Assembly: GCA_001599715.1 (NCBI GenBank)
Contig: BCHU01000014.1
Coordinates: forward strand, 372,001 to 436,000
DNA length: 64,000 bases
Source of the DNA: Phaeotremella fagi
Taxonomy: Eukaryota; Basidiomycota; Tremellomycetes; Tremellales; Phaeotremellaceae
Direction of reading: 5' to 3'
Below are positions 1 to 11,833 of the stretch, one piece after another. The stretch's first letter is position 1, and every line of letters begins with the position of its first letter. The position numbers and the translations under genes are program-made. The notes beneath the pieces are model-generated. The model did not search any database. It was given only the letters and a program-made list of their open reading frames with translations, and was not told the origin of the DNA.

Positions 1-16
1 TAAAAGGCGTTAACCA

Positions 17-3000
17 TCAGTCATATTCCATATAAATGAAAACAACAGAACCAACCTTGATAACAGCTCTAACCATCCCATGATCCTTGCGATTCCTGAC
101 AACAGGTTTAACATCTTTCATGACGATAGAACCCGAAGCTAAACCGATAGTTCGAAGTTCCTCCGAAACATGAGTTTTACCCGTCTCATAAAGTGGTTGG
201 ATAATGTAACCGAATTTTTGACAAGGTGTATAAGTCCAAGAATAATCTTCGACCAAGGAATCGACAGCTTCAGGTAAATCAGGTGCAAGTTCGACTTTAG
301 TGACGGTATTCGAAACAGCCAAACGTCTACATCACAATGTCAGTCAACTAATAAACTAGTTATTGAACTCACATGTCAGCTTTGTTGATATGATTACGAA
401 GATAATTGATATGCGCGTTCAAATCGAAATCAACGATACTGGTAGGATTAGGATCAGGTAACAAAGCTTCACCCAAATGTTCCATCCAAACGTTATACCA
501 AGCTTCCTCCAATCGATCGACGTAAGCAGCTTTACCAGGCATCTCCAGCAATTTCTTGATTCTCGATGCCAAAGTCTGTCTAATCAAATCAGGGAAAGCC
601 TGGTTAAGCGCCATTCTACCACGAGCTGCACTATTTCGTGTTCTGGCTCTAATGATAGCTTCAGCATCCAACAACCTGTCATCCTCTTCTTCAGTAAAAT
701 TGTGTCTTTTTCGACGGAACCTTGTAGTGTCTACGTTTCAATCAGCATACCATACTTCACGATCGACTCACCCCCAGCAGGTCGTTTCATTCGTGTCAAT
801 TTAACATTTCTCTCCGTCGGACCCTTCTTCTTAGCTCTACCAAAAGCTCTAACCGATTCATCAACCATCTCATCAGTCCAAACAACCATCGACTGTTGAA
901 GACGCTGTTTAGAGACAAACTGGAAAACGTCATCACTATAGTCGACGTGAACTCTTTCAGCAGCCGTCTGAATCCGTTTCACCCATTCCAATCGAGCAGC
1001 TTGAGCCCGTTCAGCTAATTTGACTCTTAAAACCTCTTGAACCAATTTCTGTTGTTGAGTGTCCCTAGCCAATTCTTCCTGTTGTCGACGAACAGATATC
1101 CTTTTGACGTTCTGTCTACGAGCCAATTTCGCTTTGATCTGTGTAACGACGTATTCTCTTGGTACAGCTATATCGTATCCCAATTGACCAGCCTGATCAA
1201 CGTTCAAATCATCAGCTCTGAGCGCCGTGATCAGAGCGGTTTGTTGAGCTTCTTGAAGTTTCTGAACATGTTTCCACCTTCCAGAACCTCTGAAAAGTTT
1301 CGCTCTGTCCCCTTCGAATTCTAGCTTCTGTGGATAATCCGAAATAAAAGGGAATGTCTGTTCAATCTGTTGCTGCAGTGAAGGTATATGATGGACATCA
1401 GCATCCAAACAAGCTTGTTTCACTATGGGCCAATAATAATCTAGATCCGCTATTCCTTTGGTCGGTAAGATCCCCAAAACATCTCCGTTCAAAGCAACAT
1501 GATAAACAGGAACGTAATCATGAAGAAGGAAATATTTAGCGCGAGACGATTGACTGACACCAAAGGAATGGGTTGAAGCTTTGATCACTGGATTTTCTAA
1601 TGTCGAAACGAGCGGGGTGAGGATTTTCATTGTACTGAGTATATCGAGAAGAGTAGCGATTTTAGGTTTCGAATGATGACCACCGAATCCACCAGGTGGA
1701 CGCATGTTTTTAGGTACATGGCGTAACTTCATGTCCGGAGACGTGAAGATCAAATCCTCAATATCCTGATCATAATATGAAGGAGCGATACATTGGAACC
1801 ATTCTTTCACAGTTATATCTTCGAACAAAAGTGGTAAAGCAAAGATCGTTCCGTAATCTTGAATAACCGATGGACTAGTAGGTATAGCCTTCACCAGAGC
1901 TCGATGTAGAATCTCAGCTCGAAGCATTCGACCCGATCTCAAACCGTAAAGGAAGGATACGACTGTCGGATCGCGCAGAAGAGTATCTCGAAGGGTCTCA
2001 TCGACGGGAGATATAGGTCGAATAGGAACTTTGGGTTGAGCAGCAATTTCAGTGAAATTGGTCGCTGGGATAATAGTGTTAAATTTCTTTGAAGGTGTCC
2101 CAATCCCCATCGCTGAGGCTCGAATGAACCCTTGAACCTCTTCAAGAGGTTTTTCAGCGATATAGACAAATCGAGTGGCCACCCAACGACCAGTGCTAGT
2201 TGGCACAGTCGCTGTAGTCTCCTTGAATCTCCCATCACCAAGTAAGATGCCAATCATTGATGCAAAAGTTCGACGATCCATTTGGGCAGCTACAGCTGGT
2301 GCGTTAGGATGATCCGTTCCGGCATATCGATGAGCCCAATCTTTGTGTTCGAACATTAGTTTCCCGTAAATACATACACCCCCATAATCAACAAGGGTCT
2401 GATAGACCTCGTTCTGTCTTCGAATCTCACTGAAATCGGATCGTCGAACTGATTTAACATTTGATTTACTGGGTTTTGGACTGTTGACCACGGGTTTGAC
2501 TGGGGTGGCTTGGCGGATGGCAGTCGAAGTCGATGGACCTGCAAAAGGTTGTCCAACAGCTTCGGTAGGAGCTGTAGCAAGTGCTGGTGCTGGTGCCGTC
2601 GCTGACGTTGCAGCTGGTGAAGGTGATGGTACCAGTGTCGACGGCGGAGCTGGAGCGGGCGACGGAACCGGTGTAACACTAGCAGGTCGTAATTCCTGAA
2701 AGCCTAAAGGAAGTTGGAAATTCGTGACCGGAGGTGCAGTCTCCGGAATAGTAAACAGAGGAGCAGGTGTCGTCTCCTCTTCAACAGGTTTCTTCTTTTT
2801 GTATTTCTTCTTCGCTGGATGTTCGGGAGGTATAGGAGCACCATCCTGAGTGCTTCCATCGATCAATGGAGCATCCGGAACATCTATACCATCAGCTTTC
2901 CGTTTGGTGTTCTTCTTTTTAGGCAAATCTTGAGACTGGTCTGAAGGGGTGGCCACGGTTTCACCCAATTCGCCAGTTGACGCGTCGAGAGCGGCTTTCG

Positions 3001-5857
3001 ATTTCTTGCTCTGTTTCTTTGGTTTCTGGGAGGCGGACGCCTCGTCTGACGGAGGGATGGTTGTTTGATCAGGTAATGTTGAAGATCCAGGAATGAACGG
3101 TTGTGGTAGCGTCATTTGACTTGCGTCGTTTGACGAAACGCCTAAACCCTGAACCTGAGGATGTGTGTCGACAGAAGGACCCAAATTAGTCGCTAGATCA
3201 ACATCCATTCGTGGATCCACCACAGCAGGAATAACTGTGGAGACCCAAGGTGTATGCACAGGATCGATATCGACGTGAGATCCAGAAGCTTCGACCTTTG
3301 TTAATTGAACCGCGTCAATCTCCATATCATCGTCAACATTCAAAGTTCCAGGTCTAGGACTAGCAACTCTCCCACCCTCACTTCCATCTCCTTTAGCCTG
3401 TCTCCTAGCTTCCTTAGCAGCCTTCCCTTTGTATCCCTTAGCATTCCCCAAAGCCGGACTATGAGTCGGATAACGCCAATACCATTTCGGTGAATGACCG
3501 GCAGCCAACATGGCAGCCGTAACACGAGGTGGTGCACCGACACCGTTATATTCAGCTGGAGCAGCCACGATTTTGTTATGCGATTTGACGTAAATCAAAA
3601 TAGGTGGGATTTCAGGTATGTTATAGATCGAACCGATAATCTTACGATTTCTCGTACCGTCCTCGTTAACCACATAGATATATTTACGTGGTCGACCACG
3701 AGACTGAACTTCGTTTGGATAAAGGAATTCTTTGTTGTTTTGTTTCTTTTTCGGTCTGATCAAAACCTCCTCTTCTGGTTCTGAAGCTGATACAAGAGCT
3801 GAATCCGATGGTGATCTTGCTCTAGCCTTTTTGGTTGTAGCGGTCTTTTTCGGTTTTTTGGGTTTAGCACCCTTTTTCACAGCTTCAACTTCTTCAGCAT
3901 CTTTGTCAATGACGTCCATGACGTTATCGAATTGATCTCTGGTTTCATAGAAACTACAATGAGCGAGATTCGAGAAATGACCAGCTGCGATTGATTCGAA
4001 ATTTCCGTCAACAGGTAGACCCTCTTTGATCAATCTTGACCGATAAGCGGCTTCACCGAAAGTTCTCAATCGACGTTCCCTAGCGTACTTCTCCATAACG
4101 GTGCAAGTAGCCAGATTACGTAGATGAGGTAGTTGATATGCTTCAGTGTGACCGACATGGTATTCGATAGCTCGTTTATACATTCCCGCAAGGGCGTCAC
4201 GAATATCCTGACATCAGCGAGAATCGACTGAGATCACTTACGGTGATTGTCATTCCAACCTCTCCTGATTTTATGACAGTTTGAGTCATTTGGTGTTCCA
4301 TGCTGACGGTAGATGGAACGCCTTCCAGAGGATTATAAGATCCTTCGATATCCTCAAATTCAATTTCTTCTTGATCGTCATCTTCCATCGTTAGATCGAT
4401 CTTTTCAGGTGGACGATAGTCGGGATTGAACTTTGTCAATCTTAAACATTTGATTCTGTCCTCCCCAACGTGAACTTCTTCGACAAGATCGTCGTTCATC
4501 AAGGCATGGATATGACGAACTAACGCCCGATTATGACGCATACCATGAGGACCACGCCATCCCTAAAGTCAGTCATAACAAATATGAAAACTCACTAGAA
4601 GAGGTAACAAGTTTCTAGCACGGAGTAAATGATTGTTCAAAGAAACGTGGTCGAGTAATCTCAAAAGCCTTTCCTTAACAATATGTCCAGCCATAATATC
4701 GGTATCACTCAATTGTTCGAAATCCATTCCAAAAGTTTCAACCGTTTCTTCATGGGACGTACTGGTCGAATCTGGAATTTGTCTCTGAGCATTGATAGCT
4801 TTATATTGGGCGTTCTGTTCGAGGAAACGGTGAAACACTAAGAGATTCGTTATGGAACCATGGAGGACTGCAGGTATTTTTTGACTGATCGTTAGATTTT
4901 AAGTAACCAAACGAAGACCTACCATAGCCCCATTCCAACAAGAACTTTCATGAAGTAATGCATACTTCCTTGACTGGTACCGACCATTGGTCCAAGCTCA
5001 ATTGAAGTTAAACCCTTTTCCCTAGACCGAGCTGTAAGTTGTAAAATGTGAAAGACGATAGGTGAGAGTTTAGTGATCTACATCAATCAGTAAATGACGC
5101 CTGGACCAGAAGAAACCCCATCAACTAACCTTGGTATAAGATCCAGTCAACCGATAATAAATTTCATCATCAACAGCCCTAATCCGTACCCTCGAACCCC
5201 AAGTTTCCCATAAAGAAGCCAGATCCTCTTTCTCGGCACCTTCCACAACCCTAAACAAACCCAATTGACCATCAGAATCAACACCTTTCTCGTCACCTTT
5301 CCGTGGTCTTCTAGACAGAGCAGCCTTCTTCTTCTCCTCACGTCGAACCTCAATAGCTTCTTTATCAGTTAAATAGTCTTGTCCAGCAATGTGAAAAGCT
5401 AATTGACGACCTCTCATCCCTTCTTTATATAACCCAGTGATATCGAAATCATTTTGGATACCTTCTGGAATAACATAGTCGGGAGGGAGAGGTGCGGTTC
5501 CAGTGTTGAGAGTCCCGTTTGATGGGAGGGGATAAGTGGAGATTGTGATTTGGATCGAGGGGTGGGCGATGAGTGATGAATAGATATGTGAGAAATAGGC
5601 TGAATCGATGGTGCTATCCAAGGTTGAGAGGTATTGTTGGAGTACAGCTGGATCAGTTCCTATGAAATAGTTGTTAGCTTTTGTTGTTGGTGAACCACCT
5701 CCACATTCAGTGCTGTATAGCAAATAGAGGGATACTGCCCCGCACGGACTCGAACGCATGTCGATAAATGCGTTTGTAGTGATTGATTTGACTTACCTAG
5801 AACACCATCTATAGCTACGTACTCGACACAGGCTTCGAGTACTTCGTGAATTCTCAT
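17..5857 (-). CDS. TFC3: TFIIIC largest (B-block binding) subunit, Tfc3/Sfc3-like
   Basis: Subunit of RNA polymerase III factor TFIIIC that contacts the B box of tRNA genes in the nucleus. Exons (minus): 5797-5857, 5130-5659, 4923-5077, 4596-4884, 4242-4562, 772-4207, 373-730, 17-326; the sum is 5460 nt, giving 1819 aa in one frame. Exon 3 carries the family's winged-helix signature (SREKGLTSIELGPMVG, residues about 215-230), followed by a PAVLHGSITNLLVFHRFLE-like stretch. A GRPRK AT-hook-like motif precedes a long low-complexity Lys/Pro/Ala region, then a conserved DYGGVCIYGKLMF block and a C-terminal RARTRNSAARGRMALNQAFP block typical of fungal Tfc3. The start at 5857 gives the expected conserved N-terminus (HEVLEACVEYVAIDG). 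Intron 1 (5660-5796, 137 nt) is the longest in the gene and contains a B-box-like element. Family assignment is confident; the 3'ss of intron 1 was chosen by frame and a CTAAC branch site. Confidence 0.93.
5746..5756 (-). promoter_or_regulatory. B-box-like element inside TFC3 intron 1
   Basis: On the minus strand the sequence reads CGTTCGAGTCC, a 10/11 match to the Pol III B-box consensus GGTTCGANTCC. It sits in a 25-nt stretch (5736-5760) that resembles the 3' end of a tRNA, including a CGGGGCA acceptor-like tail. The T-stem would need a bulged C, and I found no matching 5' half, so this is not an intact tRNA gene. It may be a tRNA-derived fragment or a TFIIIC-only site. Confidence 0.4.
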
Positions 5858-6484
5858 AGTGATTGAATGTGATGTATCATTTGAAGTGATAAAAGTGGAT
5901 TGAATTGTCAAAGTGAGAAGTGATGGGATTGATGGGAAAGTGAAACAATAACAACAATAACAAATCTCGTTCAATTTCGGAGTAAGCGGCGTTTAATCTT
6001 TTTGAGTCGTGTGGCGTGCGTTTGGATGGTACTTGTAATTTGTATTCGCTTATCAGACATTCCGATGTAATCCATGATCTCGTCTGTCATGCGTAGTGTA
6101 TCTCACATCACGATTCACGTAGTGAAATGCTCCAGCTGCTCGTGAAAACCCTTTCTCACGGATTTTGTCGTGGTCAAAATAAGTTCGAGTAATGAGTGGA
6201 ACGATATGACCAACCGTTTAGGTGTGCCACAACTTGTACTGGTTCCCCTATGCTCACATTTGACTTGAATGACTCTAATGAGTGAGGATAGTGGTATGAG
6301 CATGTAAAGGAATAGTACTAGGAGTTGAGCAGTGCAGCATGTAGCACCAGAGAGATGTACTTGTACGAAAGAACGTCAACCAAAACCACATTTTACTTCC
6401 GTTGGAATCGACTTCCAAGTTAAAAGTTGAATTCTAACAAATTCAATAAATCCACAAGCACCAACCTATCAACCCGAATCAAAA
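5858..6484. other. Divergent intergenic region TFC3 / RsfS-like gene
   Basis: About 630 bp separating two divergent starts; it must hold both promoters. No further ORF or RNA gene is convincing here. Pyrimidine-poor leader sequence lies directly before the ATG at 6485. Confidence 0.6.
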
Positions 6485-7296
6485 ATGAATCCAATACAAA
6501 AACGAATCTCATCCATAGTCTCACGAAACTCTTTGAAGAACTATCGATATATCACAACCACGAAACCCTTCTTGAAATCGATACCAACGACCGAGAAAGA
6601 GGTAGAATCAGCCAAAGCCCGAGCATGGTATTTAGATGCAAAACCTCAACCAGAACCAAATGCAGCACCCACTCAGCCGCGATTCACAACGTTCGATCCC
6701 AACCGAACCACCTCTGCCCCAACCCCAACCAATCTCCAAGATCTACCCCCCAACACCCCCGAACCCCTACTCAAGCTTCACAACTACTTGATCACACTAA
6801 CCGACCTCCTCGATCCCAACACCATAAAATTCTTCCAAACCTCCTCAGCAGTCCGTGACTCAATCTCCGTCGGTGAGGATCTACCGAAAAGACTCGGACA
6901 AGGAAGACGAGGTCGACGATCGCATTCCGTTTCCGAGGATATCGAATTTGATGAAGAACATGTCATAGGGGCTAGATGGGATTGGATTGTCGTGCTTGAA
7001 GTTAAGGGTAGAGGGAAGGGGGTGATAGGAAGGACTGAAAAAGTTATTCGACAATGGGTATGATCTTTCTTTTTTTTTCGTTCGGTGTGATTGCTAATTG
7101 GAGATGGTAGTTACATGAACATCCTGTTGACGGATCTGAAGTGTCTGGGAACAGGTTTCCGAAGCATCCTTCTCCGCCTGCGGATACTGATTGGTCTTTG
7201 ATTGATGTTGGTAGGGGGTCTGGGGTTTGTATTAATCTCTTGACTGTTGAGGGGAGTGAGAGGTGGAGATTGGAGGATGTCTGGGGGAAGAGATGA
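6485..7296 (+). CDS. RsfS/DUF143-domain mitochondrial ribosome-associated protein
   Basis: Two exons, 6485-7057 and 7111-7296 (759 nt, 252 aa). The N-terminus is basic and Ser/Thr-rich with no early acidic residue (residues 1-30), consistent with a mitochondrial targeting peptide. Residues about 45-55 read KARAWYLDAKP, like the start of the Atp25 N-terminal domain. The C-terminal part (WDWIVVLEVKG, then DWSLIDVGRGSGVCINLLT and WRLEDVWGK) matches the RsfS/MALSU1 fold, which binds uL14 of the large ribosomal subunit and blocks subunit joining or helps assembly. In ascomycetes this domain is the N-terminal half of Atp25; here it ends in a stop right after the domain. The middle, with basic and Pro-rich runs, is poorly conserved. 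The family call is by pattern only. Confidence 0.72.
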
Positions 7297-7665
7297 GTTA
7301 GGGCTGATAGGCAGCGGTAGTGCAATGACAACGGCAACTGCTTTGGATGATGTCTCTCAAGCTCTAGCGGAGGGGTGTTGTCGTTCATCGCAAATGAAAC
7401 GCTGTTGGGAGATAGCCTCTCAAACAGGTATACGTACGAGTACAGTACTGTCAGTAACTTCAACTGGCACGCTCAGACACCCCAGTCCGTGCTCGAAACA
7501 GGAATCTCAACTCGACAACGTACCCGTAACTGTAATCGTATCTGATATAATTTCATTCATGCAATGAAACGTAACTTTTCGAGTGAAGTCTAAGAAAGTT
7601 TTCCAATTCCAATCACTTTTCCTGTATAAAGTTAGACTTTAATTCTTATCCTAACCAACACCAAT
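7297..7665. other. Convergent 3' intergenic region
   Basis: Region between the 3' ends of the RsfS-like gene and ATP20. Both transcripts must terminate here. Short open frames exist but none shows codon pattern or homology that I recognise. Confidence 0.55.
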
Positions 7666-8269
7666 CTACTCCTTCAAACCATAACCAACAAGGTGCCTTC
7701 TACCCAAAATCTCTCCAATCTTGAAAATACCATAAGCTTCAACAGCCTAAGTCGTCGTCGTCAATAATTCATCCACGAGTATCATCTATACAAATTTCCT
7801 AGACTCACGGCAACACCCAAACCAGCCCATGCACCAGTTTTCAAAGCGTCCATCCAGAAGGTGGGATTAGATGCTCTAGCCCAAATTGCTGAATAAGCGT
7901 GAGTCCAATCAGCTACGTTAAGTGGTGGAGATAATCTTTCAGCTTGATAGACCTGTCTAGCGATTGATGCTGCTACTTTAGCGTTGTAGACGATTGGTTC
8001 GCGGTAACCTTTGATGGTAGAAATTATTATCATCATTCGAATATAACAGGAAGGAACCACCTACCACCGAGAGCGTTACCGACTCTTTCACCGACTGGTC
8101 CAGCAACCCTCTTGACAGTTGCGGCACCTTGTTGATAAGCCTTGTTGGCTGTTGCAACTGCGTTTTGGACTTGTGGATTGTTCAACGGAGAAGAAGAAGA
8201 TGATGATGAGGAAGTTGAATTGAATCTTCTACCTGCTAATCTAGCTGTGCGTGTGATTTGAGTACGCAT
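7666..8269 (-). CDS. ATP20: Mitochondrial F1Fo ATP synthase subunit g
   Basis: Exons (minus) 8065-8269, 7809-8008, 7666-7746; 486 nt, 161 aa. Subunit g belongs to the membrane Fo part and supports dimer formation. The N-terminus is a typical presequence (Arg/Ser-rich with an eight-Ser run). The family core is clear: a GYREPIVYNAKVAAS block and the C-terminal YGIFKIGEILGRRHLVGY, with the single membrane segment around GAWAGLGVAV. The last two introns were placed by donor/acceptor and frame; total length fits the fungal family with an added presequence. The gene is divergent from PHO88 across a 320-bp promoter region. Confidence 0.93.
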
Positions 8270-8589
8270 TTTGGGTGTGGTGGTGGTGGTGAGGATTGAA
8301 GATGTAGATGTATGGTTGAGGTAGAGGTAGACGTAGAAAGTCGGAGTAGGGCTAGGTGGACGGTGTTATTCGGCGTTATGTAGTATATCAGGGAAGTGAA
8401 TTCAATGTGGCAATACCCATTTCGGTGGTCCCGTTCCACGCCACGCCACGCTTCACAATCGTAGTCAACGTAGGGGGTAGGGTTCCAGCAACGCTGAATT
8501 CTTCTACACAATTCTAAATTCAACCAAAAGTTATTTCTTCATCTTCATCTTCTACCTCAACACCCCCTTCAACATCCACAACTCCAAAC
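8270..8589. promoter_or_regulatory. Shared divergent promoter ATP20 / PHO88
   Basis: 320 bp between two divergent start codons. No obvious TATA box; it contains GT/CT-rich microsatellite-like tracts next to the ATP20 start. Contents beyond promoter function cannot be read from sequence. Confidence 0.5.
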
Positions 8590-9453
8590 ATGTCAGGTCT
8601 ATTAGGTAACCCAGCAGTCTCAAACTTGGTCCTCTCCTTAACGGCTATGCAAGTCGCCAAGAAGATTCCACAAGATACACCAGAAGCCGTCATGTATCTC
8701 AGAATCGCTTATGTGACTGCTCAACTTTTATCTTTCGCCATCTACTTCTACGTTACTTTGAGAGTGAGTCGGAGGTATTAGTCTGGCTATTTCCTTTTCC
8801 CTTCGTCGTTTAGCTTTCGTTGTAGAAGCTTAGATGTCGGTGGCTGACTCCACTCGTGTGACTAGATTAAGAAGAAGAACGATTTAACTGTCCTCAAATA
8901 CGTTCAACCTGCTGGTCCAATGGTGAGTCTGAGTTCTATATTCCTCTTACCATTATCTTTTTGAGCTAACCATATACCCTAGTCCCAAGATAAGACCTCA
9001 GAGTTGGTCACAACCACAGTCAAAGATTACGATCTCGCCGAAACCGGTAAAGCCATGAAGAACTTGTTCGTTGTAAGTCAAATCCCCCTTCTCCAAATCA
9101 CCTCCAAAAACTAACATTACCTCCAGGGTATCGCCTTCATGGTCTTCCTCGTATGTCCCCTCCCATCTTCCACTCCACCCACCCAAAAACTAATCATAGC
9201 CAAAAACCAATAGCACGGATACATGAAATACACTCAACCACTTTTCATCCAAGGACTCATGACTCTCAAATCAACTCTTGAAAGTAACACCACTAAATTA
9301 TATATTTGGGGTTCAAAACCTGAAGGAGCTTTGTCACGTCCCTTCAAAGCTGCCGGTGGTATGATGGACGCTTTAAGTGGTGGTGGTGCTGAACCCCAAA
9401 CTGACGCTGCTAGTATCAAAGCTGCTGAGAAGGCTGGTGGTAAATCAGAGTAA
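8590..9453 (+). CDS. PHO88: SND3/PHO88 endoplasmic reticulum targeting membrane protein
   Basis: Exons 8590-8763, 8866-8922, 8983-9072, 9127-9150, 9214-9453; 585 nt, 194 aa. Pho88/Snd3 is an ER membrane protein of the SRP-independent targeting pathway, first linked to phosphate uptake. Family signatures: VSNLVLSLTAMQVAKKIP at the N-terminus, the RIKKKNDLTVLKYVQPAGPM block, LVTTTVKDYDLAETGKAMK, and the KYTQPLFIQG and RPFKAAGG blocks near the C-terminus. One exon is only 24 nt (GIAFMVFL) and adds part of a membrane segment. The start gives the conserved MSGLLGNPAVSN. Confidence 0.93.
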
Positions 9454-9674
9454 ATTGTTCGGTGGGATGAACGACCAAAGTGCGTTGTGTGCAGAGACGA
9501 TGATGATGGTGGTGGATGGATGGATGGATGGTGATAGATGTGAAAAAGATACACTTAGTTCAGTTTGACTTTAAAATACACAAAGTAAATCCTTTCTAGT
9601 CGTATGAATTAAATGCAAAATAAATCGAAAAACCGAAAAGAAAGACTACCTATCAACTATCAAAACCCTCAATC

Positions 9675-11590
9675 CTAAGGACCCTGTAAAGCCTGTTGCA
9701 AAGCAGAACTATTCTTTCTTCCTACCGTAGCCAATGCTCCTGGACCCAATCCAACAGCACCACCAGTCCCACCTTTACTTTCCTTCCCACTCAGAAGAGT
9801 TTCGTAACTAGTCGCAGCTGACATATTTGAACTCGTCGATAAACCTCTAGGTCTAGATGACGAGAAGTACGGTGTACTGGTTCCACTGGTTGGTGGAGAG
9901 TAATTACCGTTGTTCGAGGCTGAATAACTTCTACCGAGTATCGGTGGGAGGTTGGAGGTTGGTGATCGAAGTGGGGAGGTTGGGTCTGATTGGGGGTTCG
10001 GTGAATGTCTTTGACCTTGAGATGCTTCTTTTAACAAGAATTCGACGAATAGATTACCGAATGACTAAAAGGATGGAATCAGTGAAAATGTCTTCGCGAA
10101 GTCGATGAATCGTACCTCGTTGATAACAGCTTCCTCCTCCGCACTACGTTCAGGACCAGTTCCAGTCTTCTCACTCCCCCGTCTACCTTTCCCTTTAACA
10201 GCACCCTTGACACCACCAACACGCTGTAACCCAGCCCTCTCACGTTCCCTATCGTCCCACTGCAGAATCGTCGATAACAGAGACAGCATCTCGAATCTCT
10301 TCGGATCAGCTCGTGGTGTCAACAAGAACGATAGAAGGATGTTGGTGACCAATCGACGATCTACGTTGTTGTCCGATGAATTCTTTCGTAGTCGTCGTAA
10401 AGCTTCCGTTAGATGTTCGTTATTGACCACAGCTAGAGAGTCGAGGTTTGTTCAGTTGAGGTTCCATTGCAGAGGACACAGGGGACACTCACCGTCATGT
10501 CGTAATTTCCCAATGATCTGATTCTTCTCCTTCAACTCTTTCTCTAATCCACTTGATTTCGTGGCGTCATTCGTCAATTCACTTAAACGTGTTTCAGCAT
10601 TCGCAGTTCGTAGTTTATATTCTGATAAAGAGGTAGCAGCGAGTTTAAGTTGTGATTCAAGTTCTGAAGTTGCTTGACGTAATTCTGAATCTTTAGCTAA
10701 GCGGATTGATTGAAAGATCAGTGGCAATCTCCAAAGTAATGAAATCATGAAAGAGGATTCATCAACTCACCAGCCTGGAATTCACCTAGAACATCTTGTA
10801 AATTCCTAGCTCTCTGTCTCTCAATTTCCAAATCATCTTTACCCCTCTCCCAATCCCTTCTCCCATCTCTCTCCCGTCTCTCCAAACCCCTCATCTCCTC
10901 TTCAACCATCTCCCGTCGTTCCCTCTCCCTCATAGCCTCAGTCTCCCATTCTTCACGTTCACTTCTTAACCTCTCCATCTCACCCCTGAGTTCCCTCATC
11001 TCCCTCGTTAGACTTAACACGTCAGAAGAAGATGAATCAGATTGTGAACGTAGTTGACTCAGTTGGGTTTGAAGTTGATGTGATTCTTGATTAGAAGACT
11101 TGAGTTCATTTTCAAGAGTGGTTGTTTGATTTTGAAGATTTTCGAGATCAGTCGTTAAGCTGTTAATCGTTGTTTCGCGTCTATCGAGTTCTTCCTATAT
11201 GATTGATCACCATATTAGTGTCAACTTTCAACATCACACATCACATGGATGGATAGATCAAACGAAGAAACCTACCGCGTCCTCACGCAGTTTCTCTCCT
11301 AAACTTTGTCGCATAGCCGTCAATTTACCTAACAAACTACGATACTGATTTCCAAGCGTATCCTTCTCCTGACGAACGATAGCGAGTTCTTGTTCCAATT
11401 CAAATATCCTTCCATCACCTGGATGATCCATTGATGTTCTAGGTGTAATCATTTCTGGTTGTGGTGGTGGTGGTGATTGAACTACCTCCACGGAAGACGG
11501 TTCTGCATCATTCTCTTGATCGGTTTCTATGGGTGGTGGTGATAGGGGTGTTGGCTCTACACCGTTAGGTATGTCTTCTGAGGATGACAT
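9675..11590 (-). CDS. RUD3: Golgin with GRAB domain, Rud3-like
   Basis: Exons (minus) 11276-11590, 10771-11194, 10493-10696, 10116-10432, 9675-10064; 1650 nt, 549 aa. Rud3 is a cis-Golgi coiled-coil tether recruited by Arf1 through its GRAB domain. Here a Pro/Ser-rich N-terminus (residues 1-60) is followed by a long coiled coil (about 70-330, Glu/Arg/Leu-rich). The GRAB domain is near 350-430: NEHLTEALRRLRK, NNVDRRLVTNILLSFL, PRADPKRFEMLSLLSTIL, and SFGNLFVEFLLKEA across the last intron. The C-terminal 110 residues are Ser/Gly-rich. The donor of intron 4 is GTACGA, weaker than the others, but frame and homology support it. Confidence 0.9.
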
Positions 11591-11833
11591 GATTAGTTCA
11601 TGTGCTTTTTGTAAGTTGAATAGATGAGGAATGGATGTTAATTCGCGTTCGAGATGGGATGTCTACAATCTAGTTTTAAGTTCGCGTGGCTATTGCTATT
11701 GCTATGTTTTCGGTGAGGTCACGAAAGCACTTTCTCTTACTTCCTATCATCCTCAAATCAAATTTTACAAGCTAACCAGCACAACTCAATCTCGAGGATC
11801 GTTCATGATATCTCACTATCACTCTAATACATC

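Noticed and set aside
477..899. Long plus-strand frames antisense to TFC3 exons.
   Set aside because: Shadow frames of a well-supported gene; composition is biased by the opposite strand and no domain is seen.
5709..5725. 17-nt identity with 56398-56414 (AGTGCTGTATAGCAAAT), partly palindromic.
   Set aside because: Expected by chance at a non-negligible rate in 64 kb; contexts (TFC3 intron, gene A upstream region) have nothing else in common.
5736..5760. A complete tRNA gene on the minus strand.
   Set aside because: No 5' acceptor strand, D-arm or anticodon arm upstream, and the T-stem needs a bulge. Only a B-box-like fragment can be supported.
9518..9535. GGAT microsatellite 3' of PHO88 as a functional repeat.
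   Set aside because: Plain short tandem repeat with no context; noted only as a variable site.
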